Assembly (NCBI RefSeq): GCF_000208865.1
Contig: NC_018394.1
Coordinates: forward strand, 3,413,797 to 3,477,796
DNA from: Neospora caninum Liverpool
Taxonomy: Eukaryota; Apicomplexa; Conoidasida; Eucoccidiorida; Sarcocystidae
DNA length: 64,000 bases
Direction of reading: 5' to 3'
Part shown: piece by piece, positions 46,803-58,898 of the stretch
Layout: every line of letters starts with the position of its first letter
Position numbering within the stretch: the first letter of the stretch is position 1
Notes under the pieces: model-generated
Database searches by the model: none
What the model saw: the letters and a program-made list of their open reading frames with translations, nothing else
What the model was told of the DNA's origin: nothing
Program-made: the position numbers and the translations under genes

Positions 46803-49800
46803 CGAGAATGCGTGTACGGGCGCGCGGTTGGCTTCTGCATTGTGAGCAGATGGTCCAGAAAACGTGTCGCACTTACAGTTGTACCGGTGTATCCGTAGAC
46901 ACTGTTTGCGCTGATCTTGAGGGCGAGTTGTCGGCCGTTAAGCACCTGCTTGGTCATCTCGTCCTTCGCAGCGGCCATTTCTTTCCTGGCCGCCTTACGC
47001 GCCGCGATAAGCTCTTCGACAATCATCGGCAACACTCCGCGGCGAACGTGCGCCTTGACGAATTTGTGGGGGGGCAAGGTCGTGGTGACCGTAACCTGCA
47101 AAAACGACCGAAAGCAGTCGAACAGTTCGCGAAAAGAAAAACGAAGCGCTTCGTCTCAACGCAGGGACATATTCACGCAGTGCAGCGCGTGGCATCATAT
47201 ACATATATACATATACATATATGTATATATGTATATAGATGTATATATATATATATATATACGTTGATTCATATGTATATGGAAGTTTGCGTTTAATATG
47301 TGCATGTGTATATGGACGTATACTTCTGTGCATGGTCTGTGTACATGGACTTGTGCGAGTACGCGTTTTTTATGTTTCTTGATACAATCGATAACTCACG
47401 TGAAGAGAGACATGCAGGGTTGCGGATGAGCGGGGAGACAGGTAGAGCAGTGAGAGCGGCAAATGCAAAAACAAACCTACAGCCCGCCTCCATGTCGGAG
47501 TCGTCGCCTTTGTCTACACATGTCGGTATGTCTCCGTATATCTATGAAACTGGTCTCCGAATATCTATGGCGAGCAGCCGGCGAACTCGTATGGGTGAAG
47601 ACAATGCCTTTTTGTTTCTGTGGATTCTTCCGCGGCTTACGTCGTCTGGGTTGGTCATTTTGTGCGCCTCGGAGGCGGCAACGAGAGTGCTGTAGCAGAT
47701 GTTATGCGCGATCATGATGGACGGATACAGAGAGGCGAAATCGAGAGTCGCGATCGGTTTGTCGTAGAAACCCTTTTTCGGTTCCAGCACGGTGGCGCCT
47801 TCGTACTGCACGGAGTTGTCGCCGCCCGTGCGCTGGGAAAAACGCACAGACGTTCAGCAGAGAGACAGAGACATGTGCATGCGCGCAAGACGCACGGCAG
47901 AGGAAACAGTTGGGCAGACTCGGGTCTCGTGTTCCCACTCTGTAAATATTCAGGGAGGATGCTTGGGTTCGTAACTCGCCGAGCGGACCCGAAAGCCTCA
48001 AACCCGAAGGCGCACAGAGAAGAGAAGGGAGAAGACGGCGCAAGAAGACACTGCGAGGGAGGCAAGACGCAGGCACAACCTGGCGAGGCGACACACTGAG
48101 GGGGACGGAGCGGGGCGAGGGAGAGGACGAAGCACAGGACGAACCAGGGAGGCACGAGAGGGAAACGCGAGAAACCAGGGGAGAGAACGATCGCAGAGAG
48201 AGGAGAGAGAGGACCCGAGACAGACGAGAAGGGACGCGCCGACAAGAAACAGGCGACGCGAGGACAGATCAAGACAGGAAGCGAAAACGAGGAGAGACAA
48301 GGTGAGCAATACAATGTGGAGAGTAGAACTGACAAGAGACCCAAAAGACGGCAGTCGGACCTTAACCACTGGGACGAGGTAATTCAGTTCTTTGCATTTG
48401 CGCAGCAACTGCGCGGTGACCTTGATCTGCTGTCCTCTGAGAAAACGCCAGGCAAAGCAAGAACAAGAGAGAGGATCGCATCCGTTGTCGAGAGAGCACA
48501 ACCACCTGTGTTGAGACGAGCACGAAGCTGTTCGCCGTTCTCAAGATTCCCTGAAAGTCGAGCGCGTTTTGGTTTCTCTGCTCCCTACGGGTTTGCGCTT
48601 TCTTCCCTGCAAGGCCCTGCAGACGCGCGCTCTCCACCATTTCCCGCGGCAGCAAACCCACATGACCGAGTGCGTACACAGCGTTTCAAAGATCCTGTCT
48701 CGACGAAGACTCAACTCCCTGCACTTCCCCTTTTCGTTTCGCGCAGCCGCGGTTCGGCTTCTCTTCCTGTCTCTCCTGGCTGTCGCGCGGCTAGTGTCGG
48801 CTAGGTTTCGTTTCTGGTGTGGGTGTCTTCACCCCTCGTCTCCCTGGTTTCGCGTTTCGCTGTCGCCTGGTTCACCTGGTTTCTTTCTGAGCTGTCGGCG
48901 CACCTGGTCAGAAGGAAGTTGAGGGGGGTACCGGTGACGCGGCTCATTTCGACGTAGTTGTAGAGGAACAGCAATTCCTTCAGCAGCCGAAGCGGCAAGT
49001 ACGCGTCTTTCAAGCAGTAAACGCCGATGCGTCTCCGGGAGGAGGGACACCCGCGAAACAGATCGCCAATCATGCTGTAGTGGACATCTTCCTGTTCAGA
49101 AAAGACCGAGAAAAAGCGGCGACGAGGAGTGGAAAGAAGGGAACGGCCGAGACAGAACGTGCAACCTCGAAGGCGGCGAGAACGAGGCACACACAGAACG
49201 GAGACCCGGAGCGAGGAGGAAGGCGTAAGAAAGACAGGACCTACAGAGAACTCGTACGCTAAAGAAATACAAACGCCCGCAGATAAGAAACCGACTCGTG
49301 CATATGTACGCCTGTAGCTCTGCATCTACGTGTATCTGCACACCTCCACATCTCTCTATAAATCTCGACAGATCTAGACACCTCTCCACGCGGGTTTCTC
49401 ACGCGACTCCACGTCTCCCCACACATACTGAAGTCTCATCATGGTTTTCTCCATAGGTGAGTCCACGGATACGTCTACATGCCGCTTCATCTCGCTGTCT
49501 GCCTGGGCGACCGATCGCGGTGGCTGCCCGCCTACCTTTTGTTCTTTGAGGAACTCGAAGGAGACAAAGTTCAAAGAGTAGCTCTTCAGTTTGTAGTCTC
49601 GGCGAACGAGTTCGAGGATGTCGAACTGAATCCGGCCTTCAGTCGGGATTTCCTTGCCTTCGTGCGTTCCCAGGGCTCTGCGCGGAGACACGAAAACTCG
49701 CTCGGCAAGTGTCGAGATTCGGAGACAGCAGCCCCCGCGAAACGCGCACGCGGCGGGGCGACACGACGCAACGACGCAACCGAGAGAGACAGAAACGCCA

Positions 49801-50785
49801 AAAGCGGAGACGACACCGCGCGAGAAGACCAGAATGAAAGGAGACGCAACCAAACGGCTGTGACAGGAGAGGACGAGGAGCGAACCCGCCGGAACGCGAG
49901 TGAAGCGAGGGACAGAGTGCGAGCAAACGGAACACGAGCGAAACCACGAGAACAAACGAACCACGGGAGAACAAGAGAGAGCGACAGCAAGGTGGAAGCG
50001 AAGGGAGAGAACACGAACGAGAATGAGATAGAGAAGAAAGAAACGGGAGGGAGAACAAAAGGACAACAAGAGGAAGAACACGACCGACAATGAGAGGGAG
50101 AACAGGGGAGAGAACAAGAGAGAGAACAGGAGGTAGAAGAGAGAGATCAAAAGGGAGGACAAGAGAGAAAGAAAGAGCGAGAACACGTGGGAGGGCCAGA
50201 GGGAGAACAAAAGGGAGCACAGCTGCGAGACCAAAACGGTGAAAGGTTGAGAGAACGAGGAGACAGGGAAACGTACCGTGAGGAGAAGCTGCTGTCTCGA
50301 ATTTTGCTCTCGAGAGATTTTAGCTTCGATAGCCTGTTGAAGCCGTCGACCTTCAAGGTTGTTGCTCGCGTGATGAGGTAGTTCAAGTCGAAGTTAACGC
50401 AGTTGTACCCTGACAGGAAATCTGGATCAACCTGGGGCGAGACAAAGCGCGAGAGAGAGAGCCGAGGAAACGGAGAGAGTGTCTGCCGGACACGGAATCA
50501 TTGCCGGCACGCTCCAACCGAAACGTGTGGAGAGGAGAAATCTTTCAGTTTTCCCCGGGACGGAAACAAAAACAAAAAAGAAAAAGTCTACAGACGAACA
50601 CAGACACGCTCATGCATTTCACGCCCATGTCTCTCCACTTCGTCTTCCCATCGATACATGTAGCTTGATCTACCTACATATTTACACGTACCGATGTGCA
50701 AATATGAACATATAAATAGATGCATCAACATGTTTACATATGCATGCGTATCCTGCTCTTCCACGCTATACATATATATACATAT

Positions 50786-50820
<35 letters not shown>

Positions 50821-53800
50821 CATGTATATGCCCCGCTGTAGCTCTGCAAGTATATATATATATATGTCTGCCTGTCGCTCTGTTTCTGTCAGCGTCGCGC
50901 GATTGCGAAGGGCGTTCTTCGCGGTGGGATTACCTGTCTGACGAACTCGGCCCACTTTGCGAGCATTTCTTTTTCGTCGTCGAACCACAGAACGACGGAT
51001 CCCGCGATCGGGGCGCATTCTCTGAGCGCGAAGAGCACTCGGCAGACCGGTCGCTCGAGGCCGCCCGACAGTCGCTTCTGCCGCGCCTGGGCGGCGCGCG
51101 CTGCCGGCGAATTCGCAGCCTCCGCATGCTCCGGCCGCTCGGTCGGCGGACTCTGAAGCACGACGATCGAAGAAATCTGAATCACTGGATCTGTCTCCGC
51201 TTCCGGAAACCCCTCGCCCTTCAGCTTCACGCACTCGATATCTACACACACAAGAAGCGCCATCCACACACGCCACCGATTCATACACCCATACATATAT
51301 ATATATATCCGTATCCATATATTGATATATATATATATATATATGTATTATATGTATATAGATGCACACAAGCACGTGGATAAATGTAAACACATAGATA
51401 GGTAGCATGTATGCATTTAACTGTGTGCACACCACAGAAGAAAACTCCCAGCTTCTTCAGGATGAGAAAGTCCCGCTCAGATTCCGTGGAGGCTCCGCGG
51501 AAACCGGTTTTGCCCATATATATATATATAATTATATATAAATGTATATAAATGTGTGTGCATGGACACACACCGAGACATGCATACGCAGTCCTGTGGA
51601 AAAGTCTAAGTATGTGTGGATTTTCGGGGTTTCCACGTGACATGTTCTGGCGTGGAATGCGTTTGTGAGGAGAGCGCATGTCGCGATGCTCCGTTACCGA
51701 AGGAGAGAATGCGGAGTGGAGGAAGTTTCTGCCATCGGTTTGCAGGGGGGAGAGGCAAAAGGTCGGCGTAGTGGATGTCGATTTCCAGCTGAGACGAGGT
51801 GTCTTGGAGGCTCGGGGGCCGGATCACGTAGGATCCGCCTCGACCTGCATTCGCGCGCGTGCAGAGAAGAAGCCGTCCCGCGGAAGGTGCACGCGCAGAC
51901 ACGAGAGAAAACGAAGGAGCGAAAAAGCGAGAAACAGGACAGGCGAGAACGGCTTCGTCCAGTCCTGTGCTAGGTCCGCTTGTGTTTATGTGTGTCAATG
52001 GCGCGATACCTCCCCGGGCGACCAGAGCACCGGCCTCCCTCTGTCTCCTTCCCGTATTTTTTCGATGTCTGATTTCGACGTGTCTCATCTGCCGATTGCT
52101 CCACGTCGTTCCTCCGCCGCGGGCGCTGTGCGTGCTTTTGGCGTTTCTCCTCTCCCACTTACCAACTAGCCAGGAACAGCCGGTCGTCTTGGTGTCCACG
52201 AGGTATCGAAGGACGAACGGGACGTTGGACTCGAACGTGGAAGGCGGGAGAGACACTTTCGCCCCTGCGCCTGAACCTGCGATGGCGTTCGCCGCTTGCA
52301 GAGCCTCAGAGGCAGGCCGTCGCGCCGCCGGCGTTCCAGCGGCGTCGTCGATTTCCTCATCCAGCCAGTCTTCGTCTTGCGCCGCACTTCGGCTGTCCCC
52401 ATTCCCGGCAACTGGCGACGCCACGGCAGGCGGGGGCGGCCCCGAGAGCGACGCTTCGATAGAAATTCCGCGCTCAATCAGCGTTCGCGTCGGCGCTACC
52501 CAGTTCGGCAAGACGAGGGTGATGCGGAAGAACAGGGATGGACCTTGCCCCGGAACGTAGTACATCAAACTCTGCAAGGAGACAGCGCAGGAGACAGCGC
52601 AGACCGGCGCCAGCGACGCGATGGACGGCGACTCTCAAGCGCGTCGGGGGTAGGTCGGAATTCACCGGGTTTAAACTGCCGAGGGAAAGAAGCTGGAAGC
52701 AGGTCAGTCAGGAGGTAGCGGGGGCGAAGGCAGAGAGGCGAAAGGAGAGGACCTCGAGACACGCGGAGCCGGGAGTTAGCAAAGCGGGAGACGACACAGG
52801 AATCGGGAAACAGGGACGCGACGAAGGGCGATAGCGCGTGAGAGGCGACGGACTGCAGGAGCGCACGCAAGCGGCGGGTTTTGAGGAAGAAAGAGGATCC
52901 GTGCGGCCACGGGAGAGCGAGAAAGGCAAGGGGAAAGGCGGAATTCTCCAGTTTCCCTTACGATCCCTGAGGTTTCACAAGAGAACGTACCTCTTTCTTC
53001 TCCATGCGCACGTCGAGACACCGAACTTCGTAAGCCTTCGCAGACGCCTGCGTCTTGAGGAGCCAGGCCTGGCACCGCGGAAAACAGAACGACGCCAAAA
53101 GCGGAAACATGTGTCTTTGCGTCAGTCCTGGAGACGCATGCACAACAGTTTCGTCCTCGATGCAAGAGTCCACGCGCTACGGGCAACTGCGCAAAAGTGT
53201 GTGTGTGTTTCATCGGATCTGTGGAGAGAGGCAGTCCACTGCATCTTCCCTCTGTCAGCTGGTGCGCTCCTTCCGACTTTCTGCGTCTCGACTTGGCGGC
53301 ATCAAAAGCCCTCCACGCTGGAAAGCCGGTCCCTTAATCTCTCAACCGTGGTTTTCCATTCCTCGCACAACGCCGGGCGTCTTCCTCCCCCTTCGAAACC
53401 GAACGCCTTCTCTCGCTTCTCTGCCTAGGAGCCTGAGCGTCTCTCGACTGCCATCCGACCCCGACTGCAGCATCAAGAGGAGGCGGGGCGAGGCAATTGC
53501 CCCAGCCCTCCTTTTCCAAATGCGCTGTCTTCGCTTCCACGCCTCCGCTGCGAAGGCGCCTCCTCGCTTACGTCCAGGAAGGCCCGCAAACGGGCGGTGA
53601 CAGCATTCGTCCCTTCGCCGCCTCCAGGCTGGCGCGCCAGGCTTTCTTGAATCGACGCAGGGACCGGACAGAAGAAGTACGGAAAGAAGCCGTGGACATT
53701 GGCGCAGACGGAGCGACCGTCTTCAGTCACGCCGTAGACGCGAAACATCGGACTCGTCGCATTCGCGGTCGCCGCCGCTTCGGCCGCCTGGGCGCCGGGC

Positions 53801-55199
53801 GGCACCGCCGCAGGCTCTGGAGTCGGAGACACTTCGGGCTCGTAGGAGGCGCAGAGGGTCGCAGGCGGGGCCGAGGAGACAGACAGGGCGCGATGTCGCG
53901 TGCGGACCGCGGCGGGGACAGCCTTCCGGTGAACTGTCGCATTGGCGATATCGAGCTGAAAGAAAACTGCGAGGAAAAGGCGCAGCGCCCAGAGACAGGC
54001 CGTTCGGTAGGTGAACAAAACGCCCGGGGAGCGCAGTGCGGAAAGGGTGCGCGCGAGAAGGGGGACAGAGGAGAGAGGGAAAACAACGACTGAGGGAGAG
54101 AAAGAGGAGACGCAGGGAGACACTGCGACGGAAAGAGGAAGAGCGGCAGAGAGGAGACAAACAGAAGGGAAGACAGAGGAAGAGGAAAGCGAGAGAGAGG
54201 AGAGAAAGAGAGAGAGGGAGAGCTCGGAGACCGAGAGGACGAAGAAATGGGAGAGAGGAACACAAGGAGAGGAAACACGCGAGGAACAATTCAGAGGGGG
54301 TGACGAAGATCGCGCGACAGGGTACCGGAGGGGTGGGAGGGGCCGAAGAAGGAAGACAGACTCGGGACGAAAACGAGTCCAGGGAAAAACGAGGGAAAAA
54401 AGAAGGCGTCGCTTACCTAGGTCCTTCTTGGAGTCTGCAGAGAAGAGACACGAAAACAGAGGCAGCACAAAGAAGCGTCGGCATGTGTCCAACTTCATCG
54501 GAAAAGAGAATTCGTCACAAAGCTCGAAAGCTCTTCCACCGCTCGCAACCTGTACACCTACAGATGTGTATCTCCTCTATACGACTGCCTATGAATGTCC
54601 GCCATGAACATATCTACATATACGTAAATATATATGTTTATTCATAAACGTATAGACACGCATGTGCATACCTCTGCATATAGTTAGATGTGTGTGCGTA
54701 TGTCTCTGTGCATCTGTGTATATGGAGGCATGCATCCATCTCTCTCTGTGTGCCAATGGAGCGTCGCGGGTTTACAGCTTCACGTATTCCGTTGCTTCGC
54801 AACGATCCGTGTGTGCCCTAGGTATGCGTGGACACCCCGTGGAGAAACGGTTGAAGCTTTCGCGCCTGCAAAGAGATATTTGGTTTTGACCCTACCATGC
54901 GGGGTTTGGAGGGCGAGCTCTCTTTCTTCCTCCGGCCCATCTCTGCTCCACAACTGGAGTAAGTTGTTCCACTGCTCTTCTTGTCTCTCGCGCTCCGCCT
55001 CCGTCCCGGCGTAGAAGCCGAGCACGTCGACAGGAGGCGAGGCCTGCGGGGAGACTCTGGGCCCTACGCTGCGCCGCGAGGAAGGCGAAGCCAGCAGCGC
55101 TTGCCCTACCGGGGAAGAAAGGACATTCTTTGTCCCTCGAGAAGGCGTGGAAGTCTTCTTCGGCGTCCCGTTGCTGTCTGTCGCGTGGGTGGTCGCCAT
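42860..55199 (-). CDS. POLD1: DNA polymerase delta catalytic subunit (family B)
   Basis: Twenty-one exons join in phase: 55199-54896, 54434-54417 (18 nt), 53966-53572, 53068-52991, 52571-52163, 51844-51698, 51241-50934, 50431-50277, 49677-49536, 49091-48904, 48436-48361, 47832-47641, 47095-46877, 46611-46407, 46287-46124, 45719-45591, 45283-45178, 44584-44375, 44067-43919, 43633-43560 and 42998-42860, giving 1268 residues. Proofreading motifs: ExoI DIE near residue 451, ExoII NFDL at 566, ExoIII YCLKD at 677. Polymerase motifs: [11 protein letters not shown] at 771, [10 protein letters not shown] at 864, C YGDTDS with Asp926 and Asp928. The C terminus has CysA (C1176, C1179, C1189, C1192) and CysB (C1221, C1224, C1234, C1239), the latter binding the Fe-S cluster in known family members. 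Lagging-strand replicase, nuclear. An in-frame ATG at 55271 would add 24 residues; 55199 has the better GCCATGG context. Inserts interrupt the exonuclease region. Confidence 0.97.
43195..43450. repeat. (ATAC)n followed by TA/TACA microsatellite, last POLD1 intron
   Basis: About fourteen ATAC units (43195-43253) run into 200 nt of TATA, TACATATA and pure TA blocks (longest runs near 43385-43409 and 43420-43449). All of it lies in the 561-nt intron between POLD1 exons 20 and 21. Confidence 0.95.
44739..44765. repeat. (TA)n microsatellite, POLD1 intron
   Basis: About twelve TA units in the intron between POLD1 exons 17 and 18. Confidence 0.9.
46679..46798. repeat. Two (TA)n runs, POLD1 intron 13
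   Basis: Runs at about 46679-46700 and 46755-46798 are separated by a TGCATGCA-containing spacer, in the 265-nt intron between exons 13 and 14. Confidence 0.93.
50771..50818. repeat. TACATATA/(TA)n microsatellite, POLD1 intron 7
   Basis: Four TACATATA units are followed by a TA run. The intron 50933-50432 also holds a second short TA run near 50851-50864. Confidence 0.9.
51294..51346. repeat. TA-rich microsatellite, POLD1 intron 6
   Basis: Two TA runs flank a CCGTATCCATATATTG spacer, just upstream of POLD1 exon 7 on the minus strand. A further short TA run lies near 51521-51540 in the same intron. Confidence 0.88.
54417..54434 (-). other. POLD1: 18-nt microexon of POLD1
   Basis: Eighteen nucleotides are flanked by CTCTGCAG and GTAAGC. 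They enter and leave in phase 1, so they join exon 1 (ending in phase 1) to exon 3 and add six residues (DSKKDL) before [12 protein letters not shown]. That last stretch aligns with the LIFQQLEIDHY region of animal POLD1. Skipping keeps the reading frame. Confidence 0.75.
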
Positions 55200-55271
55200 G
55201 GCAGAAGACGCAAGAGAAGAGCGAGGAGAGAGGGAAGAAGAGAGGGAAGAAGAGAGGGGAGGGTTGGGCAT

Positions 55272-58200
55272 ATCGGGTTGGCGTTAGTTCCTGGAAACTG
55301 CGGGGGTACGAGACAAGGGGCTTCGCCAGATAAGAGAGAAAGAAGTGCGAAGAACGAGGCAAGGGGACGAGACAGGCAGACCGCGAGGGGGAGGTGTAAG
55401 GAAGAGAAGATGCGGCTTCCGGATGGCTGTCAGCGGTTTCGAGAAGCGGCGAGGCGCCGGGCTGAGAGCGAAACCGCGAGAAATGTCAGTCTACAAAGAC
55501 GAGGGAGAAAGAAGAGCCGACAAGGGAGAAAAGGAACGGAGACGCACGCACACTTCGAGGGCAGAGGAAAGGCACGCGGAGTGCAGTGTGCCAGGCATCG
55601 GACGGAGAAATCAAGGAGAAAAAAGAGAGGAAGAAAAACTGGAGGGAAAGGGGAAAAAGAGAAGGATGTGGAGAAGAAAGGAAGAAATAATCGGACAAGG
55701 AGAAGAGAGAAAACAGGGGAAATCGGTGAAGAGGGGCGAGACAAGAGAGGAGGGTTGCATTCTCCCTCGAGGATCGGTTCCTCCGCTGTGTATAGACAGT
55801 CGAGCTCTTCGAGGTCTTGCCTTTCAACTCCCCCAGGAAACGTTCCGCGCCGATTTTCTCATTTTGTCGCTCTTTCCTTTCCCGACAAAAAGTCGTGCTT
55901 TTCATCTCACTTTCTCTCTGCCCTCCGTGGAAAGTCGCCAGCGCTGTACAGAAGACATTCAGGGGGTTGCAGCTGGAGTGTGGAGGCCGTTTCGGCGGTC
56001 CTCATTCCGTTTAGAGCGCGTTGTTTTCGCGTTAAAAAGCGCCGATTTCAGTCGTCCTCCCAGCCAGAGGATTGTCGCCATCCTCGTCTCCCGGGAAAAA
56101 AACGCGTTTCTGCACACCTTTCCGGCACACAAACGCGCACGGATGCAGCCATGCCCCGACATCTTCCCCGGCGCTGTCTCCGCATCTCGACGCTCGCACG
56201 CGCAGCTACTTCAGCACTTCTGTCGCGTCCTGTGCCTAAAGTCGAATAATTCCAGCAAGTCTTCAATTCGACTATCGAAGGCAGACTCACCTTCCACCAT
56301 TCAGTTTCTTCAAATGCTTCCGTATAAGCAGAGACTGGAGCGCTCTCACATCAGGCGAGACGTCTGTTCCAGTGTTCTCGACCAGCCTTCCCCGTCGTAG
56401 TGCGATCCTTCACGGCAACCGCACACATTTGCACAGAACACGATACATACTATAAAAAACCAAAGTTATAAGACGCATTTATATTAGGGCACACCGATAA
56501 AAGACAAGGTGTGCCCGGAATAGGCTGATGGATATACTGAATGCTCTGGAAACCAGGCTAGCACAATAGAACTTGGATCCGGGCAACAAGGACATTCTTA
56601 CACATTTTCATTTGCATTATCTCTTGGAGCTTGGCACACGGAGACATAGAAACGCACTTCTGTGCGTTCTCCTTCTCTCTTTCCGCTTCTGTCGGCACCC
56701 GCTCAGAACCGTCGTCGTCCCCCCTCAACCTGGTGTGCCTTCAGCTGCGTCTACCACAGTCGACATGGCGCTAGGTTCTTTCTTTCGGAGACGCCTCGCT
56801 CAGCGATTTCTCTCTCTGGGAAGTCGGACTTCTCCGATCTACCGCGTCGACTGCTCGGTCCGTCCGAGTGTTCACAGTGTCTCCAACACAAGATCTCTTC
56901 CCCGTCTTGTGAGTAGGAACAGATTCTCGACACGGCCGCAAACACTTTGCTTTCCCCTGTGAACGCCCCATAACTCCCGCTCTTATTGCACTTCAAAACT
57001 CGCAGTTGAAATTGCTTTCCCGCCCGTTTCCTCCCACGACTTCTGCCGACCACTGTCTCCGCACCTCTCGGGCCCTCCGAGCATCCCTTTTCTCTCAGGA
57101 GTGAGTGTTTATTTTTACTTTACGCGCTCTGGGACGGAGCAGATCTGTCTAGCGACAAATACATACATGTACATATATATGTACGTTCATATAAGCGTAT
57201 ACATAGTGTTCCTGTGTTTTTCGATCTCTCTCGGTATCCCAGTGCTTAGGTATTTCTTTTTCCTCTGCGACTGAACGTATGCAGCTTAACCCTGGTTTGT
57301 TGACTCGGTGTAAGAAGGGGCGTTACGTGCATGCGCTCGGGAGTTGTCCAGTCCCTCAACTTGGTCGGGTTTGTCTCTGACGAAGCCTCGAGAGACACGA
57401 GCCCCAGCACGGCAGGCCATTCAGAATGAAGGATTTTTTCGAAATCCCCACGTTGCGCGCAGCAGATCTGTGGGTAAACACTGACCGCTCAAAAGTGCAC
57501 AAGGCAACCCGAGTCTATTTCTTTCTCGACACGAAACCGTCACGTCTCTCGACACCGCCGGGTGAATCTGCAACTCTCTCTATTTGGTTGATTTTAAAGC
57601 TTCGTCTCGTCGCGCACGTTTCTCTGCCTTTGGACCGTCATAATCCAACCACCGTATAGGAAAGGAGAAAAGCCTCACTGGGCGAGTTCTGGTCGAGAGC
57701 TCCCGTGGGTGGCGGCGCTCTTTGGCGCTGACCCGAATATAAGGCGATCGCTGTCAGGCTCAATATGTTGAGGAACTGGGTGGGGGGGCGTCTGACGCTC
57801 CTGCTACAAGAGATGTAGACCTTGTGACGCCGTGTGAAAGACACGAGACACAGAGACACCGGGAAAGGAACAAAAGACACGAGAAGGCGGAGCAAGAAGA
57901 TCGAAGGGCGAGGAGGGACGAGAGACAATGGAGACAAATTACAGCCGCAACAGGCCTGGGGTCTCCACCCCGGACTGTTCGTCTCCGTCCTTCTGAGCGA
58001 CGAGACCGCCAGCTGAAAGCCTCTCCACTCGAGGATGAAAGGTAACCTGTTTCGTGGCCATGCGAGGGCCGCAGAACGCCGAAGAACCGATGGAGACACT
58101 TGCGAAACGGAAGATGTTCTCACTTCCCACCTTTCTCTTTCGCGTGTGTATACAGACAGAAACAATAACGACCAACGTTCGCTTTCTCTGCCTCTCCTTT

Positions 58201-58898
58201 TCCTCAGTTTCCCGTCGTTGCGCGTATACCTGATATCTCAGAAAACTCAGGAAACAACAGAAGAACCTTTGTGAGCATTCACCGATGCAAATAAGAGTTG
58301 CACATGCCCCGTCTTCAACAAGATTGTTTTCCACAGGAGTGGACACGGAAGCATAGCCACAGATTCTACCTTTCCACTGCGATGGACATTTACATACCTA
58401 TATCCATGCCGATACACCACCTGATATTCGTGCTGCATTTTACGCGCTTCATGCACATACAAACATACATATATATTTATACAGAGATACACACCGCCAC
58501 CCATAGACAAACATATACATACCTAGATGCACGACTGCATACATCGATGTATATGCAAGAGAGGTTTTTATAACGAACCGAAGCTACGCACATTCGGATA
58601 TCAAAAAGAGCACGTGCGATTCACTTCCTCCGCCCTGGCTGCTTCCTTTTCTGCCCCAAACGAAAACCTTGAACACTAGCCATTTCCCACGACTGAAGCA
58701 TCCCGGAAAAACACGAGCGGGTGCAAACGAAGCGTGCTGCCATCTCCCTCTCGCCCTCAATATCCTTCGTCGTTCTTCTTCCTTCGCGATCCTCTCTCGC
58801 TTGTTCTCTCTTGTCCCCTCCTGTCCTCGCCCTTCTCCGTCTTTTCTTCTCGAACCGGTTCCCTGATTTTGCGCGTAGGCAAAGCGGCGCCTTAAAAC
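55272..58898. other. Intergenic interval upstream of POLD1
   Basis: About 3.6 kb between the POLD1 start and the stop of the glutaminyl cyclase gene, both on the minus strand. From 55272 to 55740 the plus strand is purine-rich, consistent with a POLD1 leader. The rest has only short, overlapping open frames on both strands with no domain or splice chain. TA-rich words occur near 57166-57210 and 58440-58560. The POLD1 promoter should lie in the left part; the 3' untranslated region of the cyclase gene in the right part. Confidence 0.6.

Noticed and set aside
55345..56400. 351-codon plus-strand frame upstream of POLD1
   Set aside because: It is Arg/Glu/Lys-rich from the purine-biased POLD1 leader strand, with no domain and no conserved start.
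57426..58274. Short plus-strand frames between POLD1 and the cyclase gene
   Set aside because: Under 100 codons, overlapping frames on both strands, no domain.
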